Source: an uncultured Desulfovibrio sp. (GTDB lineage Bacteria > Desulfobacterota > Desulfovibrionia > Desulfovibrionales > Desulfovibrionaceae). Taken from it: a stretch of DNA of 64,000 nucleotides. The position numbers were made by a program, and so were the translations under genes. Shown one piece after another: positions 1 to 7,998 of this stretch. Below the pieces are notes generated by a model. It was not told the DNA's origin. It saw only the letters and a list, made by a program, of their open reading frames with translations, and did not search any database. Position 1 is the first letter of the stretch; each line of letters starts with the position of its first letter. The stretch covers positions 1 through 64,000 of the forward strand of contig CAJXRQ010000008.1 of assembly GCA_913060505.1 (NCBI GenBank), in the 5' to 3' direction.

Positions 1-1
1 C

Positions 2-1006
2 CCGACCTGCCTGCGTAACCACATGATGCTTCGCGAAATGCGCGAAGGTCGCGGCCCGATCTACATGGACACCAAGAGCGCCCTGCTGAAGACCGTCGAC
101 GGCGACCTCTCCAGCCCCGACTGGAAGCACCTCGAGTCCGAAGCCTGGGAAGACTTCCTCGACATGTGCGTTGGCCAGGCTAACCTCTGGGCCGCCACCA
201 ACTGCGCTCCTGAAGACCGCGGTTCCGAAATCATGCCCACTGAGCCGTACCTCCTGGGTTCCCACTCCGGTTGCTGCGGTATCTGGGTTTCCGGTCCGGA
301 CGAGTCCTGGGTTCCTGATGAATACAAGGTCAAGGCTGACAACGGAAAGATCTACAACCGCATGACCACCGTCAACGGCCTGTTCACCTGCGCTGATGGT
401 GTTGGCGCCTCCGGTCACAAGTTCTCCTCCGGTTCCCACGCTGAAGGCCGCATCGTCGGCAAGCAGATGGTCCGTTGGGTTGTTGATCACAAGGACTTCA
501 AGCCGACCCTGAAAGAAAACGCTGCCGACCTGGCCAAGGAAATCTACCAGCCGTGGGAAACCTACAAGGCTGGCGCTGCTATTTCCACCGACCCGGTTGT
601 CAACCCCAACTACATCACCCCGCACAACTTCATGATGCGCCTGATCAAGGCCACCGACGAATACGGCGGAGGTGTTGCCACTCTGTACATGACCTCCAAG
701 GCTCTGCTGAACACCGGCTTCTGGCTGCTTGGCATGCTGGAAGAGGACTCCAAGAAGCTGGCCGCTCGCGACCTGCACGAACTGATGCGCTGCTGGGAAC
801 AGTTCCACCGCCTGTGGACTGTGCGTCTGCACATGCAGCACATCGAGTTCCGTGAAGAATCCCGTTACCCGGGCTTCTACTACCGCGGCGACTTCATGGG
901 CCTGGACGACAGCAAGTGGAAGTGCTTCTGCAACTCTACGTACGATCCTGCAACTGAAGAGACCAAGATCTTCAAGCGTTCGTACTACCAGATCATCCCC
1001 GAATAA
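2..1006 (+). CDS. aprA: Adenylylsulfate (APS) reductase alpha subunit, C-terminal part
   Basis: Partial gene: the frame is open from base 2, so the start lies left of the window. The 334 residues present would be about half of a typical AprA of roughly 660 residues. AprA is the FAD subunit of dissimilatory APS reductase, which reduces APS to sulfite and AMP in the cytoplasm. The sequence has the AprA-like HMMLREMREGRGPIYMDT stretch near its start and the C-terminal YPGFYYRGDFMGLDD segment that follows the helical region of the fumarate-reductase-like fold. Identification is strengthened by qmoABC directly downstream, the usual order in Desulfovibrio (aprB would be upstream, outside the window). 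The gene ends just before a strong terminator, so apr and qmo transcripts may be partly separate. Confidence 0.96.
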   Translation, partial: PTCLRNHMMLREMREGRGPIYMDTKSALLKTVDGDLSSPDWKHLESEAWEDFLDMCVGQANLWAATNCAPEDRGSEIMPTEPYLLGSHSGCCGIWVSGPDESWVPDEYKVKADNGKIYNRMTTVNGLFTCADGVGASGHKFSSGSHAEGRIVGKQMVRWVVDHKDFKPTLKENAADLAKEIYQPWETYKAGAAISTDPVVNPNYITPHNFMMRLIKATDEYGGGVATLYMTSKALLNTGFWLLGMLEEDSKKLAARDLHELMRCWEQFHRLWTVRLHMQHIEFREESRYPGFYYRGDFMGLDDSKWKCFCNSTYDPATEETKIFKRSYYQIIPE

Positions 1007-1021
1007 GGGATTGATTATCCG

Positions 1022-1056
1022 GGCGGCCGCGGGCTTTCCGCGGCCGCCTTTCTTTC
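1022..1056 (+). terminator. Rho-independent terminator after aprA
   Basis: A perfect 11-bp GC-only stem (1022-1032 pairing with 1038-1048) with a 5-base loop GCTTT is followed by TTTCTTTCT. It starts 16 bases after the aprA stop codon. It should end most apr transcripts and limit read-through into qmoA. Confidence 0.9.
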
Positions 1057-1068
1057 TCAGACCTGGTG

Positions 1069-1129
1069 AAAATGGTCTGAACCCGGGCTGGAACAGATGC
1101 CGGCGTCCAGTCCGGGTTTAGGCCATTTT
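1069..1129 (+). promoter_or_regulatory. Long imperfect hairpin in the qmoA leader
   Basis: Bases 1069-1086 (AAAATGGTCTGAACCCGG) can pair with 1112-1129 over 18 positions using two G-U pairs, and CTGGA at 1088-1092 pairs with TCCAG at 1106-1110. The element lies between the aprA terminator and the qmoA ribosome binding site. It lacks a full T-tract on either side, so it is not a standard terminator. A role in qmo mRNA stability or attenuation is inference. Confidence 0.5.
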
Positions 1130-1167
1130 GTTGGCTGAGCCTCAAATCATTAGGGAGGAGTGTGAGA

Positions 1168-2415
1168 ATGTCGAATAACAGTATTCTCGTTGTAGGCGGA
1201 GGATTCGCCGGAATCACCGCCGCCCTCGAGGCCGCCGAAGTCGGGCACGAGGTTTACATCATTGAAACCAATCCCTACCTCGGTGGACGGGTGGCGCAGC
1301 TCAAGCATTATTTCCCGAAGATGTGCCCGCCCTCCTGCGGCCTGGAAATTCAGTTCCAGCGCATAAAGAAGAATCCGAAGGTCAAGGTTTACACCATGGC
1401 CGAGGTGGAGTCCGTTTCCGGAACTCCGGGCAATTTCGATGTGAAAATCCGGCAGCGTCCTCGGTATATCAATGAAAAGTGTACAGCTTGCGGTGACTGT
1501 GCCAAGGCTGCCAGCACGTCCGTGAAAAGCGAATTCGAGTTCGGAATGGGAAAACGCAAGGCCGCGTATATCACCCATCCGTTCGCTTTCCCCCAGCGTT
1601 ATGTGCTGGACAAGGACGCTTGCGACGCCTCCGAATTGGAGCAGATCAAGACCGCGTGCAGCTACGATGCCATTGATCTCGAAGATTCCGGAAAGGTTTT
1701 TGACCTGAACGTGGGTTCGGTTGTCTGGGCCACCGGCTGGAAGCCGTATGATCTTTCCAATCTGGAAAATCTTGGCGGCGGACAGTTGGCAAACGTTGTT
1801 TCCAACATGCAGTTCGAGCGTCTGGCCGCTCCCAACGGACCGACCGCAGGCAAGATCCTTCGTCCTTCGGACAAGGCCGAGCCCAAGCGCATCGCGTTTG
1901 TACAGTGTGCCGGTTCCCGCGACCAGAACCATCTGAACTACTGTTCCTACATCTGCTGCATGGCTTCCCTGAAGCATGTGCGTTATCTGCGCGAGCAATA
2001 CCCGGATGCATCGATCACCGTATATTACATCGATCTGCGCACCCCGGGCCGCTACGAAAAGTTCAAGGCGCTGACTGTTAACGATCCCAAGCTTTCGCTG
2101 GTTAAGGGTAAGGTTGCCGAAATCGTCGAAGACAGTGCCAAGAACCCGGTAGTGACCGTGGAAAACGCCGTTACGGGCATTAAGTCCGACGAGCAGTTCG
2201 ACATGGTTGTTCTGGCCACCGGCATGCAGCCGAGTGTGGCCGGCCAGCAGGTGCCTGCCGGCGCCCCCATGGACGAAGAGGGGTTCGTTGTGGGTGGAGA
2301 CGAGCAGGGCTTCATCGCCGCCGGTTGCGCCAAGCAGCCGCTCGACGTCATGAAGAGCGCCCAGTCCGGCACAGGTGCCGCGATGAAAGCGATCCAAACC
2401 GTTGTTGGGAGGTAG
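1168..2415 (+). CDS. qmoA: Quinone-interacting membrane-bound oxidoreductase subunit QmoA
   Basis: Soluble flavoprotein of 415 residues, related to HdrA of heterodisulfide reductase, and part of the Qmo complex that links the menaquinone pool to APS reductase on the cytoplasmic side. The N-terminus is a FAD-binding Rossmann motif (LVVGGGFAGITAAL) followed by ETNPYLGGR, and a second nucleotide-binding part precedes the end. Cysteine groups PKMCPPSCG and CTACGDC are visible; the latter is followed by alanine and serine rather than the rest of a full ferredoxin motif. ATG 1168 is chosen because AGGGAGGAG at 1152-1160 is 7 bases away; the in-frame GTG at 1162 is too close. It is followed 6 bases later by qmoB. 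Confidence 0.96.
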   Translation: MSNNSILVVGGGFAGITAALEAAEVGHEVYIIETNPYLGGRVAQLKHYFPKMCPPSCGLEIQFQRIKKNPKVKVYTMAEVESVSGTPGNFDVKIRQRPRYINEKCTACGDCAKAASTSVKSEFEFGMGKRKAAYITHPFAFPQRYVLDKDACDASELEQIKTACSYDAIDLEDSGKVFDLNVGSVVWATGWKPYDLSNLENLGGGQLANVVSNMQFERLAAPNGPTAGKILRPSDKAEPKRIAFVQCAGSRDQNHLNYCSYICCMASLKHVRYLREQYPDASITVYYIDLRTPGRYEKFKALTVNDPKLSLVKGKVAEIVEDSAKNPVVTVENAVTGIKSDEQFDMVVLATGMQPSVAGQQVPAGAPMDEEGFVVGGDEQGFIAAGCAKQPLDVMKSAQSGTGAAMKAIQTVVGR

Positions 2416-2421
2416 TGAAAG

Positions 2422-4698
2422 ATGGCTGAAAAGCTTGGTGTATATATCTGCGGAGGCTGTGATATCGGGGCCAATCTCGATGTTGACGCCCTGGCTGAAT
2501 TCGCCCAGAACGGCAAGCATTCTGCCGTGGTAAAGGTGTCCAAGGCCAATCCGGTGCTGTGTAGCCCGGAAGGCAGGGCCGCCATCGAGGCTGACATTGC
2601 CGAGCATGAGCTCGACGGTGTGGTCTGCTGTGCCTGTTCTCCGCGTGTCAAGTGGGACGTCTTCGGATTCGGCAAGACTCAGGTGGAACGTGTCAACCTG
2701 CGCGAACACTGTGTCTGGTCTTTCCAGGACGACAAGAAAATGCCCGGACAGATGGAAGTCATTGCCAAGGACTACATCAACATGGGTATTTCCAAGTTGA
2801 CCAAAAGCAATGTTCCTGATCCGGAACTTCCGGAAACCGTCAAGACCATTCTGGTCATGGGTGGTGGTTTCACCGGCCTTAACGCCGCCAAGAACGCAGC
2901 CGGTCTCGGCTATGATGTCGTTTTGGTGGAAAAGGCCGACAACCTGGGTGGCAAGGCTGTCAATTTCCGGAAATCCTTCCCTCTGGCATACCCGTATGAC
3001 CAGACTCAGGAAACCGGTTTGGAAGCGCTCATTGCCGAAGTGACCGGCAATGCGAAAATCAAGGTCTTCACCGGTACCACGGTCAAGACCATTGAAGGTG
3101 CTCCCGGCAATTATTCCCTGACCCTGAGCAGCGGCGACACCATGGAAATCGGTTCCGTCGTGCTTGCTACCGGTTGGGTTCCGGGCGACGCCCATTATCT
3201 GGCTCCGTTGGGCTACGGCAAGATCAAGGACGTGGTCACCACGGCCGAGTTCGAAACCATGGCTTCGCACGACGGCGTCAAACGGCCTTCCGACGGCAAG
3301 GCACCGCAGACTGTCTGCTTCATTTGCGATCCCGGCAAGTTCCTGGAAGGGGTTTCCTATGAAGCTGGCGCTGTATGCGAGCCGGTGGAAGATTTGCCTG
3401 AAGAAACAAAAGCCGAAGGCGAAGAGGGCGAGGAAGAGGAGGATTCCTTTGTCTATCCGGACAAGGAATCTGCCAAGCACCTGGCTTACAGCTCCGAGCT
3501 GACTTCGCTGGTTGCGCTCAAGCAGGCCAACTATGTTGCCGACGACGGTGGCGTGGCCTATATTCTTTATGATCACATGATGGTTCCGGGCATCAACGAG
3601 CAGTACTACAAGGCTGCCCAGGATAATCCGGCGGTCATGCTCTCCAAGGCGGACGTGGTCGAGGTCAAGGAAAACGGCGGTTCCGTCGTTGTCGTGGCCA
3701 AGAACACCCTGCTGGGCGACAGCGTGGAAATCGTGGCCGACATGGTTGTGCTTCCCACTGCCATGGTTCCGACCACGGCTGCCGATCCGACCATCAATCT
3801 GGTTTACCGCCAGGGCCCGGCATTCCCGGATCTCGAACTCTTTGACGGGTTTGCGGATTCCAACTACGTGTGTTTCCCGTACGAGACCCGTCGTACCGGC
3901 GTGTACGCTGCGGGTGCTGTTCGCCAGCCCATGGGACTGGGGCTTGCCCGTGAAGACGCCGCCGGTGCCGTACTCAAGGCCGTTCAGTGCATTGAGTCCG
4001 CCAACCACGGTGTTGCGGTTCATCCGCGTTCCGGTGACCTCAGTTATCCGGTCTTCAACTTCATGCGTTGTACCCAGTGCAAACGCTGCACCGAGGAATG
4101 CCCGTTCGGCGCACTGGACGATGACGAGAAAGGGACACCGAAGCCGAACCCGTCGCGCTGCCGCCGTTGCGGTACCTGCATGGGTGCTTGCCCCGAGCGC
4201 GTCATCTCCTTCGACAACTACAACATCGACCAGATCGGTTCCGCCATCAAGGAAGTCAAGGTTCCCGACACCCTCGAAGAGGGCGGCCCGCGCATCATCG
4301 TGCTGGCCTGCGAGAACGACGCCTACCCGGCTCTGGACATGGCAGCCATGCGCGGCAAGGGCTGGAGTCCTTATGTCCGCTTCCTGCCCGTGCGTTGTCT
4401 CGGTTCTGTGAACGCCATCTGGGTTGCCGATGCCATGAGTAAGGGTGTTGACGGCGTGATGATGCTTGGCTGCAAATATGGCGACGATTACCAGTGCCAC
4501 TTCATGAAGGGGTCCGAGCTGTGCAGCCGCCGCAAGGAGAACATTGCCGAATCCCTTGGCCGCCTGGGTGTCGAACCCGAGCGTGTCGAACAGTACGAGC
4601 TGTCCATTGACGAGTACGACAAGGTGCCGTCCATGATCGCCGACTTTGTCGACAACATCACCAACAACTTCGGCCCCAACCCCTTTAAGGGCTACTAG
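2422..4698 (+). CDS. qmoB: Quinone-interacting membrane-bound oxidoreductase subunit QmoB
   Basis: 758-residue HdrA/MvhD-type iron-sulfur flavoprotein of the Qmo complex. In order: an N-terminal YICGGCDIG segment, a FAD-binding fold beginning LVMGGGFTGLNAA near residue 150, an unusually acidic linker around residues 325-345, two [4Fe-4S] motifs starting at Cys550 (CTQCKRCTEECP) and Cys580 (CRRCGTCMGACP), and a C-terminal MvhD-like domain with further cysteines (LGCKYGDDYQCH). It is expected to pass electrons between QmoA/QmoC and APS reductase. It is tightly coupled to qmoA (6-base gap) and qmoC (12-base gap), so the three are one operon. Confidence 0.96.
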   Translation: MAEKLGVYICGGCDIGANLDVDALAEFAQNGKHSAVVKVSKANPVLCSPEGRAAIEADIAEHELDGVVCCACSPRVKWDVFGFGKTQVERVNLREHCVWSFQDDKKMPGQMEVIAKDYINMGISKLTKSNVPDPELPETVKTILVMGGGFTGLNAAKNAAGLGYDVVLVEKADNLGGKAVNFRKSFPLAYPYDQTQETGLEALIAEVTGNAKIKVFTGTTVKTIEGAPGNYSLTLSSGDTMEIGSVVLATGWVPGDAHYLAPLGYGKIKDVVTTAEFETMASHDGVKRPSDGKAPQTVCFICDPGKFLEGVSYEAGAVCEPVEDLPEETKAEGEEGEEEEDSFVYPDKESAKHLAYSSELTSLVALKQANYVADDGGVAYILYDHMMVPGINEQYYKAAQDNPAVMLSKADVVEVKENGGSVVVVAKNTLLGDSVEIVADMVVLPTAMVPTTAADPTINLVYRQGPAFPDLELFDGFADSNYVCFPYETRRTGVYAAGAVRQPMGLGLAREDAAGAVLKAVQCIESANHGVAVHPRSGDLSYPVFNFMRCTQCKRCTEECPFGALDDDEKGTPKPNPSRCRRCGTCMGACPERVISFDNYNIDQIGSAIKEVKVPDTLEEGGPRIIVLACENDAYPALDMAAMRGKGWSPYVRFLPVRCLGSVNAIWVADAMSKGVDGVMMLGCKYGDDYQCHFMKGSELCSRRKENIAESLGRLGVEPERVEQYELSIDEYDKVPSMIADFVDNITNNFGPNPFKGY

Positions 4699-4710
4699 GA
4701 GGTATGGACC

Positions 4711-5982
4711 ATGTCGAACAACGTCAGGGTACAACCGGACCTGAAATTCGTAAAAGAATTGCAGGCTGTTGGAGGGGAATCCCTCAAGAAGTGCTACCAG
4801 TGCGCGACCTGTAGTGTCGTCTGTCCTCTTTCTCCTGCCGACAGCCCCTATCCCCGCAAGGAGATGGTCTGGGCCCAGTGGGGACTCAAGGACCGCCTGG
4901 TCAACGATATCGATATCTGGCTCTGCCACAACTGCGGAACCTGTTCCGATCTGTGCCCTCGTGGCGCAAAGCCTGGCGACCTGCTGGCCGCCCTGCGGAA
5001 CATGGCCTACCGTCAGCTGGCTCCGCTGGGCTTCATCGGAAAGCTCATGTCCAACTTTGGCGGCGTGCTGATGCTCGCCTTGGTGCCTGCGGTCATTTAT
5101 CTGGCCATCTGGGTTGCCCAGGCTGCTCATTTCGGCACCGCGTTTCCGCTGTTCGCCCCCGGTGAAGGACACGGTGTTTGGGAACCCGTCGCCAACGGTA
5201 AAGTCATTTACGGTGGCTTGTTCCCGGGCGATTATTTCATCGACCCGATTTTCGGGGCCGCGTTTGCCTTCATGCTGGTCTGCTTCTATCTGGGCGTCCA
5301 GAAGCTGCTCAAGGGCCTCAAGGCCTCCCCGGCAGTGTACGATCTGACCGGAGCGGAAAAGCCCGGCATGCTTGCCGCCTTCATCGACACCATCAAGCAC
5401 GAAGTGTTGCAACACTCCCAGTTCAACGATTGCGGTGAGGACGAGGAAGACAAGAAACGCGCCTTCGGCCACAAAATGGTCATGTACGCCTTCATCATCC
5501 TCATGGTGGTGACCGGTGTCGTAGCTACCGGCCACTGGTTTGGCGCATGGTTCCTGGAACACGTTATGGGCTTGAAGGATCCGTTCTCCAAGTTCATCGC
5601 ACTGCTAGGCTCCACGCCCATGCCGCTGCACAGCGTGGTCAAAGTAGCCGCAAACGTGGGTGCCGTGATGCTGATTTACGGCCTGATGCAGCTCACCAAA
5701 CGCCGTCAGGGACTGGACCCCAAGAAACAGGGTTCCAACTTCTATGACTGGTATCTGCTGTATGTGATCTGGGCCATCGCCCTGACCGGCGTCGGTGCCG
5801 AGATCTTCCGTCTGGTGAACATCAAGTATCTGGCGTACCCCACATACTTCCTGCATCTGGTGGCAGTGTTCATGCTTCTGGCATACCTGCCCTGGTCCAA
5901 GCTCGGACACCTCGTGTACAGGATTGTGGCGCTTTCCTATGCCAAGACTATTGGACGTATCCCCATGGGCGCCGCGAAGTAA
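4711..5982 (+). CDS. qmoC: Quinone-interacting membrane-bound oxidoreductase subunit QmoC
   Basis: 423-residue membrane anchor of the Qmo complex, a natural fusion of HdrC-like and HdrE-like parts. The N-terminal soluble domain holds two [4Fe-4S] motifs, the first starting at Cys28 (CYQCATCSVVCP) and the second reading CHNCGTCSDLCP. About six hydrophobic segments follow (for example LMLALVPAVIYLAIWV, MVMYAFIILMVVTGVVA and YFLHLVAVFMLLAYLPW), as expected for a cytochrome-b-like quinone-reacting module. TAGGAGGT immediately upstream overlaps the qmoB stop codon, so translation is probably coupled. ATG 4711 is the only well-placed start. Confidence 0.96.
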   Translation: MSNNVRVQPDLKFVKELQAVGGESLKKCYQCATCSVVCPLSPADSPYPRKEMVWAQWGLKDRLVNDIDIWLCHNCGTCSDLCPRGAKPGDLLAALRNMAYRQLAPLGFIGKLMSNFGGVLMLALVPAVIYLAIWVAQAAHFGTAFPLFAPGEGHGVWEPVANGKVIYGGLFPGDYFIDPIFGAAFAFMLVCFYLGVQKLLKGLKASPAVYDLTGAEKPGMLAAFIDTIKHEVLQHSQFNDCGEDEEDKKRAFGHKMVMYAFIILMVVTGVVATGHWFGAWFLEHVMGLKDPFSKFIALLGSTPMPLHSVVKVAANVGAVMLIYGLMQLTKRRQGLDPKKQGSNFYDWYLLYVIWAIALTGVGAEIFRLVNIKYLAYPTYFLHLVAVFMLLAYLPWSKLGHLVYRIVALSYAKTIGRIPMGAAK

Positions 5983-6034
5983 GGCTGCATGGGTAGGAAA
6001 TACGATAAGCTTATTCTCTTTAAGGAGGAATAAA

Positions 6035-6694
6035 ATGGCTGAATCTAAAGTTTTCCCGATGAACACCTTTGTGTCCGTCCTTCGCGGCCAATCTGCTGAT
6101 GCTGCTCAGCTCGAAATGCTGGCTTTCGTGCTGCAGGTTGAATCCGTGGATGCTGACGCAGCTCCTCTGGCACAAGGGTTGGTGAAGGCTCACATTTACG
6201 AAATCGAACCCGCTTTGACCAAGTACGCCGAAGGCGAGCTTGGCAAGCTGGGTAATCAGGTGAAGATTGTTCCCATGCCCGCTCCCGAGAAGGCGCAGGC
6301 TGTGCTGGAAAGCTTCGCTGCAATGAAAGCCGATCTGGCCGGCGCGCAGGCTGCCGTTGCCAAGGCTGAAGACGCCAATAAGGCGTTGACCAAGGAGGTC
6401 GCTGACCTCAAGGCCAAGGTCAAGACCTTTGATGATGCCTCCAAGGGCGCTGAAAAGGCCATCATGAGCTCCAACACCAAGATCGACGAGCACATCAAGA
6501 AGCTTAACGACCTGCTGGCCGAAGTTGAAAAGGTCAAGAAGGAAGGTGTTGTGGTTGCTGGCGTTGCCGGTGCCGCTGATGGTGCCGCCGCTCCCGCCGA
6601 AGGCGGATCCTCTGGAGATGCTCCGGATACTGGCGGTGAGCCTGAAGCCGATTTCGGCTTCGGTTCCAACCCCTTTGCCGACTCCGACTGGTAG
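6035..6694 (+). CDS. qmoD: QmoD, sulfate-reducer-specific protein at the end of the qmo operon
   Basis: 219-residue soluble protein of unknown activity. Its position after qmoABC matches the gene called qmoD in Desulfovibrio vulgaris (DVU0851). Residues 1-95 look like a small folded domain, residues about 95-175 are alanine/lysine/glutamate rich with heptad-like spacing suggesting a coiled coil, and the tail is flexible and rich in glycine, alanine and proline, ending FGFGSNPFADSDW. There is no signal peptide or membrane segment. ATG 6035 has a strong AAGGAGG at 6022-6028; earlier in-frame ATGs lie inside qmoC. A helper role for Qmo or APS reductase is inference from gene order. Confidence 0.85.
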   Translation: MAESKVFPMNTFVSVLRGQSADAAQLEMLAFVLQVESVDADAAPLAQGLVKAHIYEIEPALTKYAEGELGKLGNQVKIVPMPAPEKAQAVLESFAAMKADLAGAQAAVAKAEDANKALTKEVADLKAKVKTFDDASKGAEKAIMSSNTKIDEHIKKLNDLLAEVEKVKKEGVVVAGVAGAADGAAAPAEGGSSGDAPDTGGEPEADFGFGSNPFADSDW

Positions 6695-6736
6695 TCGACT
6701 GTTGGGGATGCGCTTCAGGCGCAGACCAATGTATGC

Positions 6737-6770
6737 AAAGCCCTCGTCCGAAAGGACGGGGGCTTTTTTT
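6737..6770 (+). terminator. Rho-independent terminator of the qmo operon
   Basis: A 13-bp stem (6737-6749 with 6754-6766, loop GAAA, one G-U pair) runs straight into a seven-T tract at 6764-6770. It closes the qmoABCD unit 42 bases after the qmoD stop. Confidence 0.93.
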
Positions 6771-7203
6771 GTGCCGTTTGTCGTGTAAGCGGAGAATCTT
6801 CGGTAATCAGTCTTCGCTTCAACCGCTTTTCATGGTATCTAGTTCTTAGTAATGTGAGTATGCGCACGATTTTCATATTTCCGTCAATTTATCTTCATGA
6901 AAAGTGCAAAAATAGTAATTTTGAGGGTAGTTTTTTGCATTTTTTGTGTTTCAAAACAGCTGCTGAATGGCTGAAAGTGGCTCGAAGTGTTGTTTTGGCG
7001 TTGGAGTCACTCGATCTGTTCGTTGAAAGACATTTAAATTGAGGGTTGAGCATGAATAAATGAACGAAAATATGAAAAAGTGCTGAATATAATTCTGTTG
7101 GGCATGTATGTTATACGAATTTGCAAATATAAGCACCTGATATGGTGCTCAAAAAAAATGAACTTGAGTATTTTGACAAAATTTCATAATAGTACAATTA
7201 ATT
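6771..7203. other. AT-rich intergenic region upstream of livG
   Basis: 433 bases with no convincing gene and clearly richer in A and T than the surrounding coding DNA, with many A and T runs. It contains an imperfect inverted repeat (about 6900-6912 with 6931-6946, centred on TGCAAAAA and TTTTTTGCA). Near livG there is a TTGACA at 7173-7178 and a TACAAT at 7193-7198, but their spacer is only 14 bases. No Shine-Dalgarno sequence is visible in front of livG ATG 7204. The region probably carries the liv promoter and control sites; the exact promoter cannot be assigned by eye. Confidence 0.6.
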
Positions 7204-7959
7204 ATGGCTAATCTTACTCTTTCGGATATCAGTGTACGGTTCGGTGGATTGCAGGCACTTACGGATGTGAATTTTTCTGTTGCCGAAGGCGACGTTGTCG
7301 GGCTTATCGGACCCAACGGCGCAGGCAAAACTACGGTCTTCAATGTCATTACCGGCGTATACAAGGCCGCGAGCGGGGCCGTCCGTTACGGCGATCAGGT
7401 CATCAGCGGGATGCGACCTTACCAGGTGTTGGGCATGGGGATTGCCCGAACCTTTCAAAACATCCGTCTGTTCCAGAACATGACCGCATTGGAAAATTGC
7501 ATGGTAGCGCAGCATTGCCGCAGCCGGTGCGGTGTTGTGCGCTCGATTCTCCGTTCCCCTTTTCAGCGCAGGGAAGAGGCTCGTATCGAGGAAAAATCCC
7601 GCAAGGCTTTGGCTTTCATGGGGCTGGAAGAATACGAGAGCGAAGTGGCTTCCAATATGCCGTATGGGCACCAGCGCCGGTTGGAGATTGCCCGGGCCCT
7701 GGCCTCGGAGCCGAATACAATTTTGCTGGACGAACCCGCTGCCGGGCTGAATCCGGCGGAAAGCCATGAACTTATGGAAACAATCGGCCGCATCGCGGCT
7801 CTCGGCATCAACGTTTTGATGGTCGAACACGATATGAAAGTGGTCATGGGGATCTGTACCCATCTTGTGGTGCTGGACCATGGCGTCATGATAGCCGAAG
7901 GGCTGCCCGAGGAAATCCGGAAAAACCAGACGGTAATTGAAGCATATCTCGGCCATTAG
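7204..7959 (+). CDS. livG: Branched-chain amino acid ABC transporter ATP-binding protein LivG
   Basis: 251-residue cytoplasmic ATPase of a HAAT-family importer. Walker A (GPNGAGKTT), signature region (YGHQRRLEIARAL) and Walker B (TILLDEPAAGLNP) are intact, and the C-terminus has the LivG-type VEHDMKVVMGICTHLVVLDHG segment. It is first in a five-gene liv unit, where it would pair with LivF to power LivHM. The family N-terminus supports ATG 7204, although no ribosome binding site is visible upstream, which could mean a weak site or a very short leader. The order with the ATPase gene ahead of the binding-protein gene differs from the Escherichia coli livKHMGF order. Confidence 0.95.
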   Translation: MANLTLSDISVRFGGLQALTDVNFSVAEGDVVGLIGPNGAGKTTVFNVITGVYKAASGAVRYGDQVISGMRPYQVLGMGIARTFQNIRLFQNMTALENCMVAQHCRSRCGVVRSILRSPFQRREEARIEEKSRKALAFMGLEEYESEVASNMPYGHQRRLEIARALASEPNTILLDEPAAGLNPAESHELMETIGRIAALGINVLMVEHDMKVVMGICTHLVVLDHGVMIAEGLPEEIRKNQTVIEAYLGH

Positions 7960-7998
7960 TCGCTTGGCTGGTAAACACTCAACCATGGGAGAGCTGCA

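Noticed and set aside
1162-1167. GTG start for qmoA two codons upstream
   Set aside because: Only one base separates it from the Shine-Dalgarno sequence; ATG 1168 has ideal spacing.
1150-5562. Minus-strand open frame of 1470 codons antisense to qmoA, qmoB and most of qmoC
   Set aside because: It mirrors codon bias of well-identified genes, has no ribosome binding site, and its His/Val/Gly-rich translation resembles no protein.
7098-7116. TTGGGC and TTATAC as a liv promoter
   Set aside because: Spacer of only 7 bases.
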